Source: Candidatus Methanofastidiosia archaeon
Lineage (GTDB): Archaea; Methanobacteriota_B; Thermococci; Methanofastidiosales; NM3
Direction: 5' to 3'
Assembly (NCBI GenBank): GCA_020854925.1
Contig: JAHKLV010000037.1
Coordinates: 1 to 15,628 of the forward strand
Length of the DNA: 15,628 nucleotides
How positions within the stretch are numbered: the stretch's first letter is position 1; each line of letters begins with the position of its first letter. The notes below the pieces were generated by a model, which saw only the letters and a list, made by a program, of their open reading frames with translations, was not told where the DNA came from and ran no database searches. Of this stretch, positions 7,134 to 14,364 are shown piece after piece. Both the position numbers and the translations under genes were made by a program.

Positions 7134-8459
7134 TCACTCCCGCGCCTTGGGAAGGACGAGATTGAGGATGAGCGCGGCAAAGGTGCCGGTCGTGATGCCT
7201 GACGCAAAGACGGTGCGCACGTCCTCGGGAAGCTGGGACAGGATGTCCGGGCGGACTACCACCGCCATGCCGAGACCAAGGGACACGGCGATGACAAGCA
7301 TGTTGCGCCTGTTGAAGTCCACGCCCTGGTAGATTTTTATGCCGGCCGCGGCAATCATGCCGAACATGATGATGCCGGCGCCGCCAAGAACGGGATTGGG
7401 CATGATGGCGACAAGCGCTCCCACCTTCGGGAAAAGGCCGGCTATCGCAATGATGATGCCAGCTATGAGGACGACGAATCGGCTCGCGATTCCGGTCACG
7501 GGGATAATGCCCACGTTCTGGCTAAAGGAGGTGTTTGGTCCCGCATTGAAGAAGCCGGCTATGAAACTGCCGACACCATCGGCAAGAAGGCCGCGCTCTA
7601 GGTGCTCGCTTGTCACCTCCTGCTCCGCAGCCTCGCCGACGGCCATAAGGTCGCCGATGGTCTCAACGGTGGTAACGAGGTATGCGGCGACAAAGGCGAG
7701 GATGGCCGATGCCTTGAACGTAACGCCAAACTTGAGGGGATTGGGGACCGCTATCCAGGAGGCACCCGATATCTGTCCAAAGTCCAGGAGGCCTAGGGGA
7801 TAGGCAACGATGTAACCGAGGATGATGCCGATGAGGATGGAACCGGAGCTCACGATGCCCTTTCCCCACTGGTTGAGGACCATAATGACCACTAGGACAA
7901 ACATGGCAAGGGAAAGGTTCTGGGTGCTCCCGTAGTCGGCGGCGCCAAAGCCGCCGGCAGCCCAGTCCACGGCAACGGGAAGGATGGTAAGGCCAATAAG
8001 GGTGACCACCGTGCCCGTGACCGCCGGGGGAAAGAGCTTCCGAAGCGGTCGCACGAATCGGCTGAGGAACATCTCGATGAAGGAGCCGGCTATGGTGGCG
8101 CCAAAGATGCCAGGAAGGCCAGACGCGAATCCCACGGATATGGAAGGGCCGACAAAGGTGAAGTCGGTACCCATGATCATGGGGACACGTGCGCCTACCG
8201 GCCCAAAGCCGCGTGTCTGTATGATGGTAGCAATGCCTGAAACAAAAAGCGTGGCACTCACAAGGAACGCTATGTCCTCGAGGGGCAACCCCAGCACGCC
8301 GCCTACCACAAGGGGGACGGCGACAATGCCGCTAAAGGCGGCAAAGACATGCTGGATGGCGAGGGGTATCGCCTCACCGAGAGGCGGCTTGTCGTTCACG
8401 GTATAACGAAGCCGCCTGCTGTCCTTCGCGGAATCGGTGGAATTATCGGTTGATGACAT
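7134..8459 (-). CDS. NCS2-family uracil/xanthine permease
   Basis: 441-aa integral membrane transporter of the nucleobase-ascorbate transporter (NAT/NCS2) family, which imports xanthine, urate or uracil by cation symport. Hydrophobic segments run through the whole length, consistent with 14 helices (two inverted repeats of seven). Family positions are present: IQHVFAAFSG with H37 in TM1, the TM8 acidic residue in TTVETIGDLM (E266), D294 in LLADGVGSF, and the NAT signature SQNVGIIPVTGIASR starting at Q314. The N-terminal glutamine and the TGxxSR ending look more like xanthine/urate carriers than UraA, but specificity cannot be settled by eye. The start has GGTGAT upstream and a TATA box about 40 nt before the ATG. 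The PHP gene lies 100 bp upstream on the same strand. Confidence 0.92.
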   Translation of the reverse strand: MSSTDNSTDSAKDSRRLRYTVNDKPPLGEAIPLAIQHVFAAFSGIVAVPLVVGGVLGLPLEDIAFLVSATLFVSGIATIIQTRGFGPVGARVPMIMGTDFTFVGPSISVGFASGLPGIFGATIAGSFIEMFLSRFVRPLRKLFPPAVTGTVVTLIGLTILPVAVDWAAGGFGAADYGSTQNLSLAMFVLVVIMVLNQWGKGIVSSGSILIGIILGYIVAYPLGLLDFGQISGASWIAVPNPLKFGVTFKASAILAFVAAYLVTTVETIGDLMAVGEAAEQEVTSEHLERGLLADGVGSFIAGFFNAGPNTSFSQNVGIIPVTGIASRFVVLIAGIIIAIAGLFPKVGALVAIMPNPVLGGAGIIMFGMIAAAGIKIYQGVDFNRRNMLVIAVSLGLGMAVVVRPDILSQLPEDVRTVFASGITTGTFAALILNLVLPKARE

Positions 8460-8499
8460 GATATCACCGTATACTGCACGAGCACATGCAAAAAGAGCC

Positions 8500-8507
8500 T
8501 ATAAAAA
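8500..8507 (-). promoter_or_regulatory. TATA box for the permease gene
   Basis: On the minus strand TTTTTATA lies about 45 nt upstream of the ATG at 8459. The predicted start near 8478 leaves an about 18-nt leader carrying GGTGAT. The same T-run could also stop transcripts arriving from the PHP gene. The rest of the 8460-8559 gap shows only a weak 5-bp dyad (8542-8554). Confidence 0.5.
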
Positions 8508-8559
8508 GATACCGCAGCCCGTGGTATGGGCATGTCGCCGAAGACGATTCGTCTGACCG

Positions 8560-9201
8560 CTACGCACGCCACGACTGCCTGAGCAGGTGAGTGCGCAAAG
8601 CCTTTTCCACGAGCGTGAGCCGTGAGACCGGGGCACCGTGAACATCCGTGCGTCCTGCCCGGATATGGTCCGCAAAGCCGCCGCACGTGGGAAAGACGGT
8701 AGTCACCGAGCCCACCTCCCGGGCAAGGTGGGCATCCGTTCCCCCGATACAGGGGATGCCGGCAAGGCGCGCGCGGCGCTCCGTCTCCGCATTGGTGGAG
8801 ACATTGTGCCCGTTTCGCACCTCGATGGCATCGAAAGGAAGGGAAAAGGCACGTTCGCCCACGCCATGGCGGCGCCTATCCAGGGGATGGGACGCCACGG
8901 CAAGGCCACCCTGCGCATGAATGGCATGGATGGTCTCCTCCGCCGACAGCCCTGGTGGCACGGGGGACGAGACAAAGTACGAGAGGATATGCCCGTCGGC
9001 GGACGAGACCTCGCAACCGGGAATGAGGGCAAGGGACGTCGGTATGGCACAGGCTGCACGGTAGCCGTCCATGGTGTCGTGGTCGGTGATGGCAACGCCG
9101 CACAGTCCGCGGCGCTCGGCGGCATGGATGACCTCCTCGGGGGAGGCGAGGCCGTCGCCCCTCGAATACAGCGTATGCACATGCATGTCGACATGGGGCA
9201 T
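8560..9201 (-). CDS. PHP-domain phosphoesterase
   Basis: 213-aa cytoplasmic metal-dependent phosphoesterase of the polymerase-and-histidinol-phosphatase superfamily. All four PHP motifs are visible: DMHVHTLYSRGDG (H7, H9), AITDHDTMDGY (D40, H41), PGCEVSSADGHIL (E64, H71) and ASHP (H105). The closing GGTDAH has D156 and H158. These are the usual ligands of a trinuclear metal centre. The length and motif order fit the stand-alone PHP family that includes nucleoside 3',5'-bisphosphatase/RNase AM-like enzymes, but the substrate is not determinable. It is not a DNA polymerase or HisK fusion. A TATA box about 25 nt before the ATG suggests a leaderless mRNA. It diverges from the FBP aldolase/phosphatase operon, and the permease follows on the same strand. 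Confidence 0.9.
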   Translation of the reverse strand: MPHVDMHVHTLYSRGDGLASPEEVIHAAERRGLCGVAITDHDTMDGYRAACAIPTSLALIPGCEVSSADGHILSYFVSSPVPPGLSAEETIHAIHAQGGLAVASHPLDRRRHGVGERAFSLPFDAIEVRNGHNVSTNAETERRARLAGIPCIGGTDAHLAREVGSVTTVFPTCGGFADHIRAGRTDVHGAPVSRLTLVEKALRTHLLRQSWRA

Positions 9202-9208
9202 GCCCCAT
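9193..9208. repeat. 16-bp perfect palindrome over the PHP start codon
   Basis: ATGGGGCATGCCCCAT equals its own reverse complement. The PHP start codon occupies the minus strand of 9199-9201 near its centre, and the predicted transcription start is in the same place. It may be an operator or an mRNA hairpin that hides the start, or it may be coincidental. Confidence 0.45.
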
Positions 9209-9221
9209 CCTTCCCCACGAC

Positions 9222-9231
9222 ATTAATAAGT
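9222..9231 (-). promoter_or_regulatory. TATA box for the PHP gene
   Basis: Minus-strand ACTTATTAATG is centred about 25 nt upstream of the ATG at 9201, and no ribosome binding site precedes that codon. This indicates a leaderless transcript. Confidence 0.45.
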
Positions 9232-9232
9232 C

Positions 9233-9260
9233 TTGTGCAGGGAGGGCGCGTCATGCACAA
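9233..9260. promoter_or_regulatory. Candidate operator: TTGTGCA-N14-TGCACAA
   Basis: TTGTGCA (9233-9239) and TGCACAA (9254-9260) are perfect inverted half-sites whose centres are 21 bp apart, two helical turns, so a dimer could bind one face of the DNA. The element sits exactly between the PHP TATA box on one side and the FBP aldolase TATA region on the other, where it could act on both divergent promoters. Confidence 0.45.
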
Positions 9261-9261
9261 C

Positions 9262-9293
9262 ATTTTTATTGGATATTTTATATTTGTAAAATA
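9262..9293 (+). promoter_or_regulatory. Promoter region of the FBP aldolase-tpiA operon
   Basis: This AT-rich tract holds a TATA-like ATTTTTATT (9262-9270) and a second TTTTATATTT (9276-9285). It also holds a perfect 7-bp inverted repeat, TATTTTA (9274-9280) and TAAAATA (9287-9293), around a 6-nt spacer. If the first box is used, transcription starts near 9290 and leaves a leader with GGAGG (9304-9308). The second box would start the RNA inside the ribosome binding site, which makes it less likely. Confidence 0.5.
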
Positions 9294-9316
9294 CTTATTC
9301 CCCGGAGGTATGTTGT

Positions 9317-10432
9317 ATGACTGAGAAAATAACCGTTTCAATCATCAAGGCCGATGTCGGCGGATGGCCAGGTCACTCCCTCGTGAATCCCGAGCTCATG
9401 ACCATTGCCCGCAAGGAACTCGAAAAGCAGAAGGGCAAGATGCTCATCGACTACTATGTCGCCCACTGCGGGGACGACCTCGAACTCATCATGACCCACC
9501 GCGGCGGCGTAGACAACGAGGACGTCCACCGCCTCGCCTGGGAGACCTTTGAGGCGGCCACGGAAAAGGCCAAGGAGCTCAAGCTCTACGGTGCCGGCCA
9601 AGACCTCCTGTCAGATGCCTTTTCCGGCAACATCAAGGGCATGGGGCCCGGAGTTGCCGAAATGGAGTTCACGGAGCGCAAGGCCGAGCCCATCGTCGCC
9701 TTCCTCATGGACAAGACCGAACCAGGGGCCTTTAACCTGCCGGTCTACAAGATGTTTGCCGATCCGTTCAACACCATCGGCCTCGTCATCGACCCGAGCG
9801 CCACGGCGGGGTTCACGTTCGAGGTGTGGGACATCTATGAGCACAAGCGCGTCTTCATGAACTGCCCCGAGGAGATGTACCAGATGCTCGCCCTCATCGG
9901 CGCCAAGTCACGCTATGTCATCAAGCGCGTCTTCCCCAAGGCGGGCGGCAAGCTCCCGGACGATGAGCCGGTGGCCGCCGTTTCGACGGAAAAGCTCTAT
10001 GAGATTGCAGGGGACTACGTGGGCAAGGACGACCCTGTCGCCCTGGTACGGGCCCAATCTGGCCTTCCCGCCCTCGGCGAGGTGCTCGAAGCCTTCTCCT
10101 TCCCCCATCTTGTCTCAGGGTGGATGCGTGGCAGCCACAACGGCCCCATCATGCCGGTAGCCATGTGCCAGGCGAAATGCACCCGATTCGACGGTCCCCC
10201 GCGCGTCGTCGCCTTGGGATTCCAGCTTGCCAACGGCAAGCTCGTCGGCCCGGTCGACCTCTTTGACGACCCGGGATTCGACTCGGCACGCGACCAGGCA
10301 AAGGTGGCCGCCGACTATATGCGCCGCCACGGCCCGTTCGAGCCGCACCGCCTGCCCCTGGCAGACATGGAGTACACGACGCTGCCCAAGGTGCTCTCGG
10401 CCCTCAAGGACCGATTCACCTCCGTCGAGTGA
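9317..10432 (+). CDS. fbp: Fructose-1,6-bisphosphate aldolase/phosphatase (class V FBPase)
   Basis: 371-aa bifunctional gluconeogenic enzyme typical of archaea. It condenses glyceraldehyde 3-phosphate with dihydroxyacetone phosphate and then hydrolyses the product to fructose 6-phosphate in one remodelling active site. Metal ligands known from the Sulfolobus enzyme are at matching places: D13, H20, D53, D54, Q95 and D132. DYVGKDDP (233-240) contains Y234, the Schiff-base lysine K237 and D238, equivalent to Y229/K232/D233 of Sulfolobus. MDKTEPGAFNLP and SGWMRGSHNGPIMPV are further family blocks. The ATG at 9317 has GGAGG 8 nt upstream; an ATG at 9310 gives only a few codons. tpiA follows 9 bp downstream, supplying the equilibrated triose phosphates that are this enzyme's substrates. 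Confidence 0.96.
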   Translation: MTEKITVSIIKADVGGWPGHSLVNPELMTIARKELEKQKGKMLIDYYVAHCGDDLELIMTHRGGVDNEDVHRLAWETFEAATEKAKELKLYGAGQDLLSDAFSGNIKGMGPGVAEMEFTERKAEPIVAFLMDKTEPGAFNLPVYKMFADPFNTIGLVIDPSATAGFTFEVWDIYEHKRVFMNCPEEMYQMLALIGAKSRYVIKRVFPKAGGKLPDDEPVAAVSTEKLYEIAGDYVGKDDPVALVRAQSGLPALGEVLEAFSFPHLVSGWMRGSHNGPIMPVAMCQAKCTRFDGPPRVVALGFQLANGKLVGPVDLFDDPGFDSARDQAKVAADYMRRHGPFEPHRLPLADMEYTTLPKVLSALKDRFTSVE

Positions 10433-10441
10433 GGTAAGCAC

Positions 10442-11110
10442 ATGCCGGCGCCGCTCATCGTGGTGAACTTCAAGGCGTATGGCGAGGTGTGTGGCCCACG
10501 AGGCCTCGAGCTCGCCCTCTCCTGCCAGGCCGTCTCAGAAGATACGGGGGTGCATGTCATCCCTTGTCCTCAGATGGTCGACCTTGCACGGGTGTGTGCA
10601 CGCCTCTCGATACCGGTCTGGGCACAGCGCGTGGACGGCGTGGGGCCGGGGGGGCACACGGGGCACACGACGGCAGCCGCCCTTGCCGGTGCAGGCGCGG
10701 CAGGCACGCTTCTCAATCACAGCGAGTGCAGGATGCGCGCCTTTGACATCGACGCCGCCCTCTCGTCGTGCCGGGCAGAGGGGATTACCACGTGTGTGTG
10801 CTCAAACAACGTGCCCGTCTCCCGCGCCATGGCGGCCTTGGGGCCGGACTATGTTGCCGTTGAACCCCCTGAACTCATCGGGGGTGACATCTCCGTAACC
10901 ACCGCCGACCCGTCCATCGTGTCCGAAACGGTGGATGCCGTACGCGCAACGAATCCCTCGGTGGGCGTGCTCTGCGGAGCCGGTGTGAAGGATGGGAAGG
11001 ATGTCAGCGCCGCCCTCGAGCTCGGTGCTCAAGGCGTGCTTCTCGCCTCCGGTGTCGTGAAAGCCCGGGACCCTGCGGCGGTCCTGCGCGACATGGCAAG
11101 CACCTTATAA
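10442..11110 (+). CDS. tpiA: Triosephosphate isomerase, archaeal type
   Basis: 222-aa TIM barrel, the short form found in archaea (bacterial enzymes are about 250 aa). It interconverts dihydroxyacetone phosphate and glyceraldehyde 3-phosphate. Catalytic residues are in place: K11 in VNFKAY, H93 in LLNHSE, and E141 in AVEPPELIG. The phosphate-gripping GAGVKDGKD (near 198-206) and GVLLASGVV segments close the barrel. The ATG at 10442 has GAGGT 6 nt upstream, overlapping the FBP aldolase stop, so both are one operon for gluconeogenesis. The stop codon shares the palindrome TTATAA (11105-11110) with the stop of the convergent DUF531-like gene. Confidence 0.95.
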   Translation: MPAPLIVVNFKAYGEVCGPRGLELALSCQAVSEDTGVHVIPCPQMVDLARVCARLSIPVWAQRVDGVGPGGHTGHTTAAALAGAGAAGTLLNHSECRMRAFDIDAALSSCRAEGITTCVCSNNVPVSRAMAALGPDYVAVEPPELIGGDISVTTADPSIVSETVDAVRATNPSVGVLCGAGVKDGKDVSAALELGAQGVLLASGVVKARDPAAVLRDMASTL

Positions 11111-11602
11111 AAGCCGCGCCGACACCGCCGCGGGGATGTACCCGATGGCCGTGCAGGTCTCAAAGGGTATGCCCCTGCCGGTGATGTCAAGGTGGTAGCG
11201 GCCCTTTTTTCGTATGGGCGTGGGAAGGCCCTTGCGCCCGAGCCCTACGACAAAGTTTGCGTCCATGCCGCGGCGTATCATGTCGGCAAGCGTGTCAAGC
11301 GCCACCGCCTTCCCCTCGTCCGGCTTCGAGGTCGTGACGATGAGCTCCTGGGGGAGCGAGAAGTCCTCGCTGCAGAAAAACTCCTGCCGGGAGGCGAGGA
11401 TTTCGAGAAATCTGCCTCCCTCTCCGATGGTGGTGTTTCCGACGACCTCGGCACGGGGGTCCTTGAACGGAAACCCCACAAGGCAGAGATTGAATCCCGC
11501 AGCGTAGCAGACGGGTGCCGCCCGGGCGATGCTGCGCAGGTGTATGTCATGCACCCGATTCTTGTCGTATGAGTTGTAGAGGGTGAGGGTGAGATGCTTC
11601 AT
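11105..11602 (-). CDS. DUF531-like protein, probable SPOUT fold
   Basis: 165-aa protein. From memory it matches the archaeal DUF531 family, found mostly in methanogens and relatives. The N-terminal strand LTLTLYNSYDKNRVHDIHLRSIARAA is followed by a strand-loop VCYAAGFNLCLVGFPF. The C-terminal part has VVGLGRKGLPTPIRKKG, then DITGRGIPFETCTAIGYIPAAVSARLL. The glycine-rich GLGxxGLP and the GIPFETxxAIG segments look like the knotted S-adenosylmethionine-binding region of SPOUT RNA methyltransferases, so an RNA-modifying role is plausible but unproven. There is no signal peptide or membrane segment. The gene diverges from top6B around a shared TATA box, with only about 8 nt of predicted leader. 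Its stop overlaps that of tpiA. Confidence 0.8.
   Translation of the reverse strand: MKHLTLTLYNSYDKNRVHDIHLRSIARAAPVCYAAGFNLCLVGFPFKDPRAEVVGNTTIGEGGRFLEILASRQEFFCSEDFSLPQELIVTTSKPDEGKAVALDTLADMIRRGMDANFVVGLGRKGLPTPIRKKGRYHLDITGRGIPFETCTAIGYIPAAVSARLL
11205..11210 (+). terminator. Possible U-tract terminator for the FBP aldolase-tpiA mRNA
   Basis: T6 on the plus strand, about 95 nt after the tpiA stop, sits inside the opposite-strand DUF531-like gene, where it reads as lysine codons. It is the first T6 tract after tpiA. No hairpin is needed for archaeal termination, but coding constraint could equally explain the run. Confidence 0.3.
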
Positions 11603-11630
11603 GCGATGACCATGACCCTACATACAAAGG

Positions 11631-11640
11631 TATTTAAATA
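11631..11640. promoter_or_regulatory. Symmetric TATA box shared by DUF531-like gene and top6B
   Basis: TATTTAAATA is its own reverse complement and is the only TATA-like element in the 79-bp gap between divergent genes. Read to the right it predicts a start near 11661 with an about 20-nt leader carrying GGGGT before the ATG at 11682. Read to the left it predicts a start near 11610, close to the ATG at 11602. Purine-rich sequence flanks it in both directions (AAAGG on the plus strand, ATGAA on the minus), as expected for TFB recognition elements. Confidence 0.6.
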
Positions 11641-11681
11641 TTCATTGCCCGCTCTTCATAGAAAAATACGGGGTCTCACGC

Positions 11682-13289
11682 ATGGCGGATGTACGGAACG
11701 CAGACGAGCTTTTCAAGGAATTCAAGGCGCAAAGCGTCTCGGAATTCTTCAAAAAAAATGCCGCGATGCTGGGTTACACCGGCAAGATACGCAGCCTCAC
11801 CACCATCGTGCACGAGGGTGTGACCAATTCGCTTGACGCATGCGAGGAAGCGGGCATACTCCCCGAGATATCGGTCTGGGTCGAAGAGCTCGGCACGGAG
11901 CACTACCGGGTCACCATGGAGGACAACGCGTCGGGCATACCCCTCGAGTACGTGCCCCAGGTGTTCGGGCGTATGCTTGCCGGGTCCAAGGCACACCGCA
12001 ACATCCAGTCCCGGGGCCAGCAGGGTATCGGCGTCTCAGGCGCGGTCATGTTCTCGCAGGTCACCACGGGAAAGCCAACGTCCTTTCTCACGTCAACAGG
12101 CGACACGCACATCGTGAAGGGGCGGGTGCAGCTCGACGTGAAGCGCAATCTCGGCGAGATAGTGGACAAGGAGAAGCTGCACAACACCTCAGGGTGGAGG
12201 GGAACCGTCATCGCCCATGAGGCAAAGGGCGTCCTGTACAACAAGTCCCGCTACTCCCCCTACAACTATTTGCGCATGACATCCATAGCCAATCCCCATG
12301 CACGCATCACCTTTATCGAGCCAGACGGCACCCGCATCCTCTTCGAACGCAGCACAACACTCGTCCCCAAGCCGCCCAAGGCCATCAAACCGCACCCCTA
12401 CGGCATCACGCCCGACGACCTGCTCACCATGGCGTCAAATACCGATGCCAAGAAGCTGGGCGCCTTCCTGGAAAAGGAGTTTGTGCGTATCTCCTCTGCA
12501 AAGGCTGAGGAGATAGCATCACTGTCCGGCGTGTCGCTTGCGCAGCAGCCGGCGCGCCTCTCCTGGGACGACGCCGAGCGCGTGGTCAACGCCTTTAAGG
12601 CCACAAAATTTTTCGCTCCGCCCACCGAGGGCCTGCGCCCCATCGGGGGGGAAGAGATTGCAAAGAGCCTCACGTCGACGCTTTCCCCCGAGTTCACCCA
12701 GACCATCACGAGGGCCCCTCAGACCTTCCGCGGCGGCATCCTCTTCGTAGTGGAGGCAGGGCTCGCCTATGGGGGGAAGGCGGGTAAGGGGGGCATCGAG
12801 ATCATCCGCTACGCCAACAGGGCGCCGCTTATCTTTGACCAGGGCGGCTGCGCCATCACCGAGGCGGTCAAGTCCGTGGACTGGAAGCGCTACGGCGTGC
12901 GCGACGTTGAGAAGGTGCCGCTCACCGTTTTCGTAAACATCGTATCCACCCACGTGCCCTACACGTCGGCCGGCAAGCAGGCGCTTGCCATGGAGGAGGA
13001 GATCCACGCAGAGGTGCGCTATGCCCTCATGGACTGCGGAAGGGCGCTTTCACGATTCCTTGCCGGAAAGCGCAAGCTCTACGAGCGGCGGTCGAAGATG
13101 AACACGCTGCTCAAGTACGTCCCCGAGACGGCGGCAGCCATCGCCGCGCTCACGGGGCAGGACGCCGCAGGAGTGGCAGACCGCCTCTCCAGGATAGTCA
13201 GCGAGCGCTACGAACTGGTGGACGAAGACGAGGGCGATGAGGGCGAGGCAGCCCCCACGGACACGGAGGAGGATACCGATGAGCAATGA
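11682..13289 (+). CDS. top6B: DNA topoisomerase VI subunit B
   Basis: 535-aa ATPase subunit of the archaeal type IIB topoisomerase (A2B2), which relaxes and decatenates DNA. The GHKL ATP site is complete: N box [15 protein letters not shown] (E45 general base, N49 for magnesium), G1 box MEDNASGIP (D81 contacts adenine) and G2 box [11 protein letters not shown] (111-121). The helix-two-turn-helix lies around 230-310. The transducer domain carries the switch lysine in SAGKQALA (K432). The length resembles the Sulfolobus subunit; there is no long C-terminal Ig-like extension. The last 22 residues are a strongly acidic tail (from D514). Start: ATG at 11682 with GGGGT 7 nt upstream. The 3' end overlaps top6A by 11 bp. 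Confidence 0.97.
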   Translation: MADVRNADELFKEFKAQSVSEFFKKNAAMLGYTGKIRSLTTIVHEGVTNSLDACEEAGILPEISVWVEELGTEHYRVTMEDNASGIPLEYVPQVFGRMLAGSKAHRNIQSRGQQGIGVSGAVMFSQVTTGKPTSFLTSTGDTHIVKGRVQLDVKRNLGEIVDKEKLHNTSGWRGTVIAHEAKGVLYNKSRYSPYNYLRMTSIANPHARITFIEPDGTRILFERSTTLVPKPPKAIKPHPYGITPDDLLTMASNTDAKKLGAFLEKEFVRISSAKAEEIASLSGVSLAQQPARLSWDDAERVVNAFKATKFFAPPTEGLRPIGGEEIAKSLTSTLSPEFTQTITRAPQTFRGGILFVVEAGLAYGGKAGKGGIEIIRYANRAPLIFDQGGCAITEAVKSVDWKRYGVRDVEKVPLTVFVNIVSTHVPYTSAGKQALAMEEEIHAEVRYALMDCGRALSRFLAGKRKLYERRSKMNTLLKYVPETAAAIAALTGQDAAGVADRLSRIVSERYELVDEDEGDEGEAAPTDTEEDTDEQ

Positions 13290-14355
13290 GATTAATGCAA
13301 AACTGGTCGAGCTTGCGCAAGCGGTGCTGGCGCAACTCGAGGAGGAACGGCCACCGGCGATACACATACCGCAGCGCGGCCTCTCAAACGTCTTTTTCGA
13401 CGACGGCGAGCGTATCCTCCGACTGGGGGACAAGACATCAAAGCGGTCCTTCCTCAACATCGCGCACACGAAAAAGTTCATGCAGACCATGCTGGTGGCA
13501 GAGTACGCCAAGCGCCTCGTCGCGGACGACAAGCATGCAGGCATCCGTGAGCTCTACTATGCCCTCAAGCACTCCATTGCCAAGTCGAAGGAAAACACCT
13601 TTGAGGACCAAAACGAGTCAAACATCATCATCGAAGACCTCGAGCGGACGCTCGACGTGCTTCGCGAGCAGCTGAATCTTACCGCTGACCGGCGCGGATT
13701 CATCTATGGCGACATAGAGATACGCGACTCGGGCGACCGATTCAACGCCTCCAAGCTGGGCAGGGGCGGATGGGCCGTACCGGGAAACATCGAGGATATT
13801 ACGTTTAAGAAGGCCAATGTCGACTACATCCTCGCCGTGGAGACGGCAGCCATGTCAGACCGCCTCATTGAGGAAAAGTTTCCTGTGCAGAACAACTGCC
13901 TGCTTGTCGCCTGCCAAGGGCAGGCGCCCCGGGGCATCAGGAGGCTCTTGTCCCGCCTTCATGTGGAAATGAACTTGCCCGTGGTCGTCTTCACCGACGG
14001 CGACCCGTACGGGTGGTACATCTATTCCACCATCAAGCAAGGATCCATCAATCTGGCATACCTTTCCAACACGCTGAGCGTTCCCGAGGCCCAGTTCGTG
14101 GGCATGACCATGGACGACATCGAAACATACGAACTAGGCGGCGTTACGGAAAAGTTAAAAGACCTTGACAAAAAACGCATTGAAGAAGAGCTCAAGTACC
14201 CCTGGTTCCAGAACAGGAAATGGCAAAAGCAGCTGAACAAGTGCAAAAAGATGGGCGTGAGGATAGAGCAGCAGGCGCTTGCCAACAAATCGCTTGAGTT
14301 TGTCGCCAAAGAGTATCTCCCAGAAAAGATCGAGAGCAAGAACTTCTTGCCATGA
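13279..14355 (+). CDS. top6A: DNA topoisomerase VI subunit A (Spo11 family)
   Basis: 358-aa DNA-cleaving subunit, homologous to meiotic Spo11. The 5Y-CAP winged-helix domain has [11 protein letters not shown], whose tyrosine pair Y93/Y94 contains the nucleophile, by position Y94. The Toprim domain follows with the metal acids E188 ([12 protein letters not shown]) and D240/D242 ([11 protein letters not shown]), matching E197/D249/D251 of the Methanocaldococcus enzyme. [15 protein letters not shown] is another family block. The start ATG is set by GGAGGAGG (13265-13272) with 6-nt spacing; an in-frame ATG at 13237 would extend it into top6B without support. The 11-bp overlap with top6B should keep the two subunits balanced. 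ileS begins 9 bp after the stop. Confidence 0.97.
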   Translation: MSNEINAKLVELAQAVLAQLEEERPPAIHIPQRGLSNVFFDDGERILRLGDKTSKRSFLNIAHTKKFMQTMLVAEYAKRLVADDKHAGIRELYYALKHSIAKSKENTFEDQNESNIIIEDLERTLDVLREQLNLTADRRGFIYGDIEIRDSGDRFNASKLGRGGWAVPGNIEDITFKKANVDYILAVETAAMSDRLIEEKFPVQNNCLLVACQGQAPRGIRRLLSRLHVEMNLPVVVFTDGDPYGWYIYSTIKQGSINLAYLSNTLSVPEAQFVGMTMDDIETYELGGVTEKLKDLDKKRIEEELKYPWFQNRKWQKQLNKCKKMGVRIEQQALANKSLEFVAKEYLPEKIESKNFLP

Positions 14356-14364
14356 GGTGTAACG

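Noticed and set aside
7076..7207. N-terminal extension of the peptidase gene upstream of 7075
   Set aside because: The extra 44 residues are low-complexity, overlap the permease coding region and the T-tracts, and have no conserved features.
8542..8554. Small dyad AGACG-ATT-CGTCT after the PHP gene, considered as a terminator
   Set aside because: The stem is only 5 bp and is not followed directly by a T-tract; archaeal termination does not need a hairpin.
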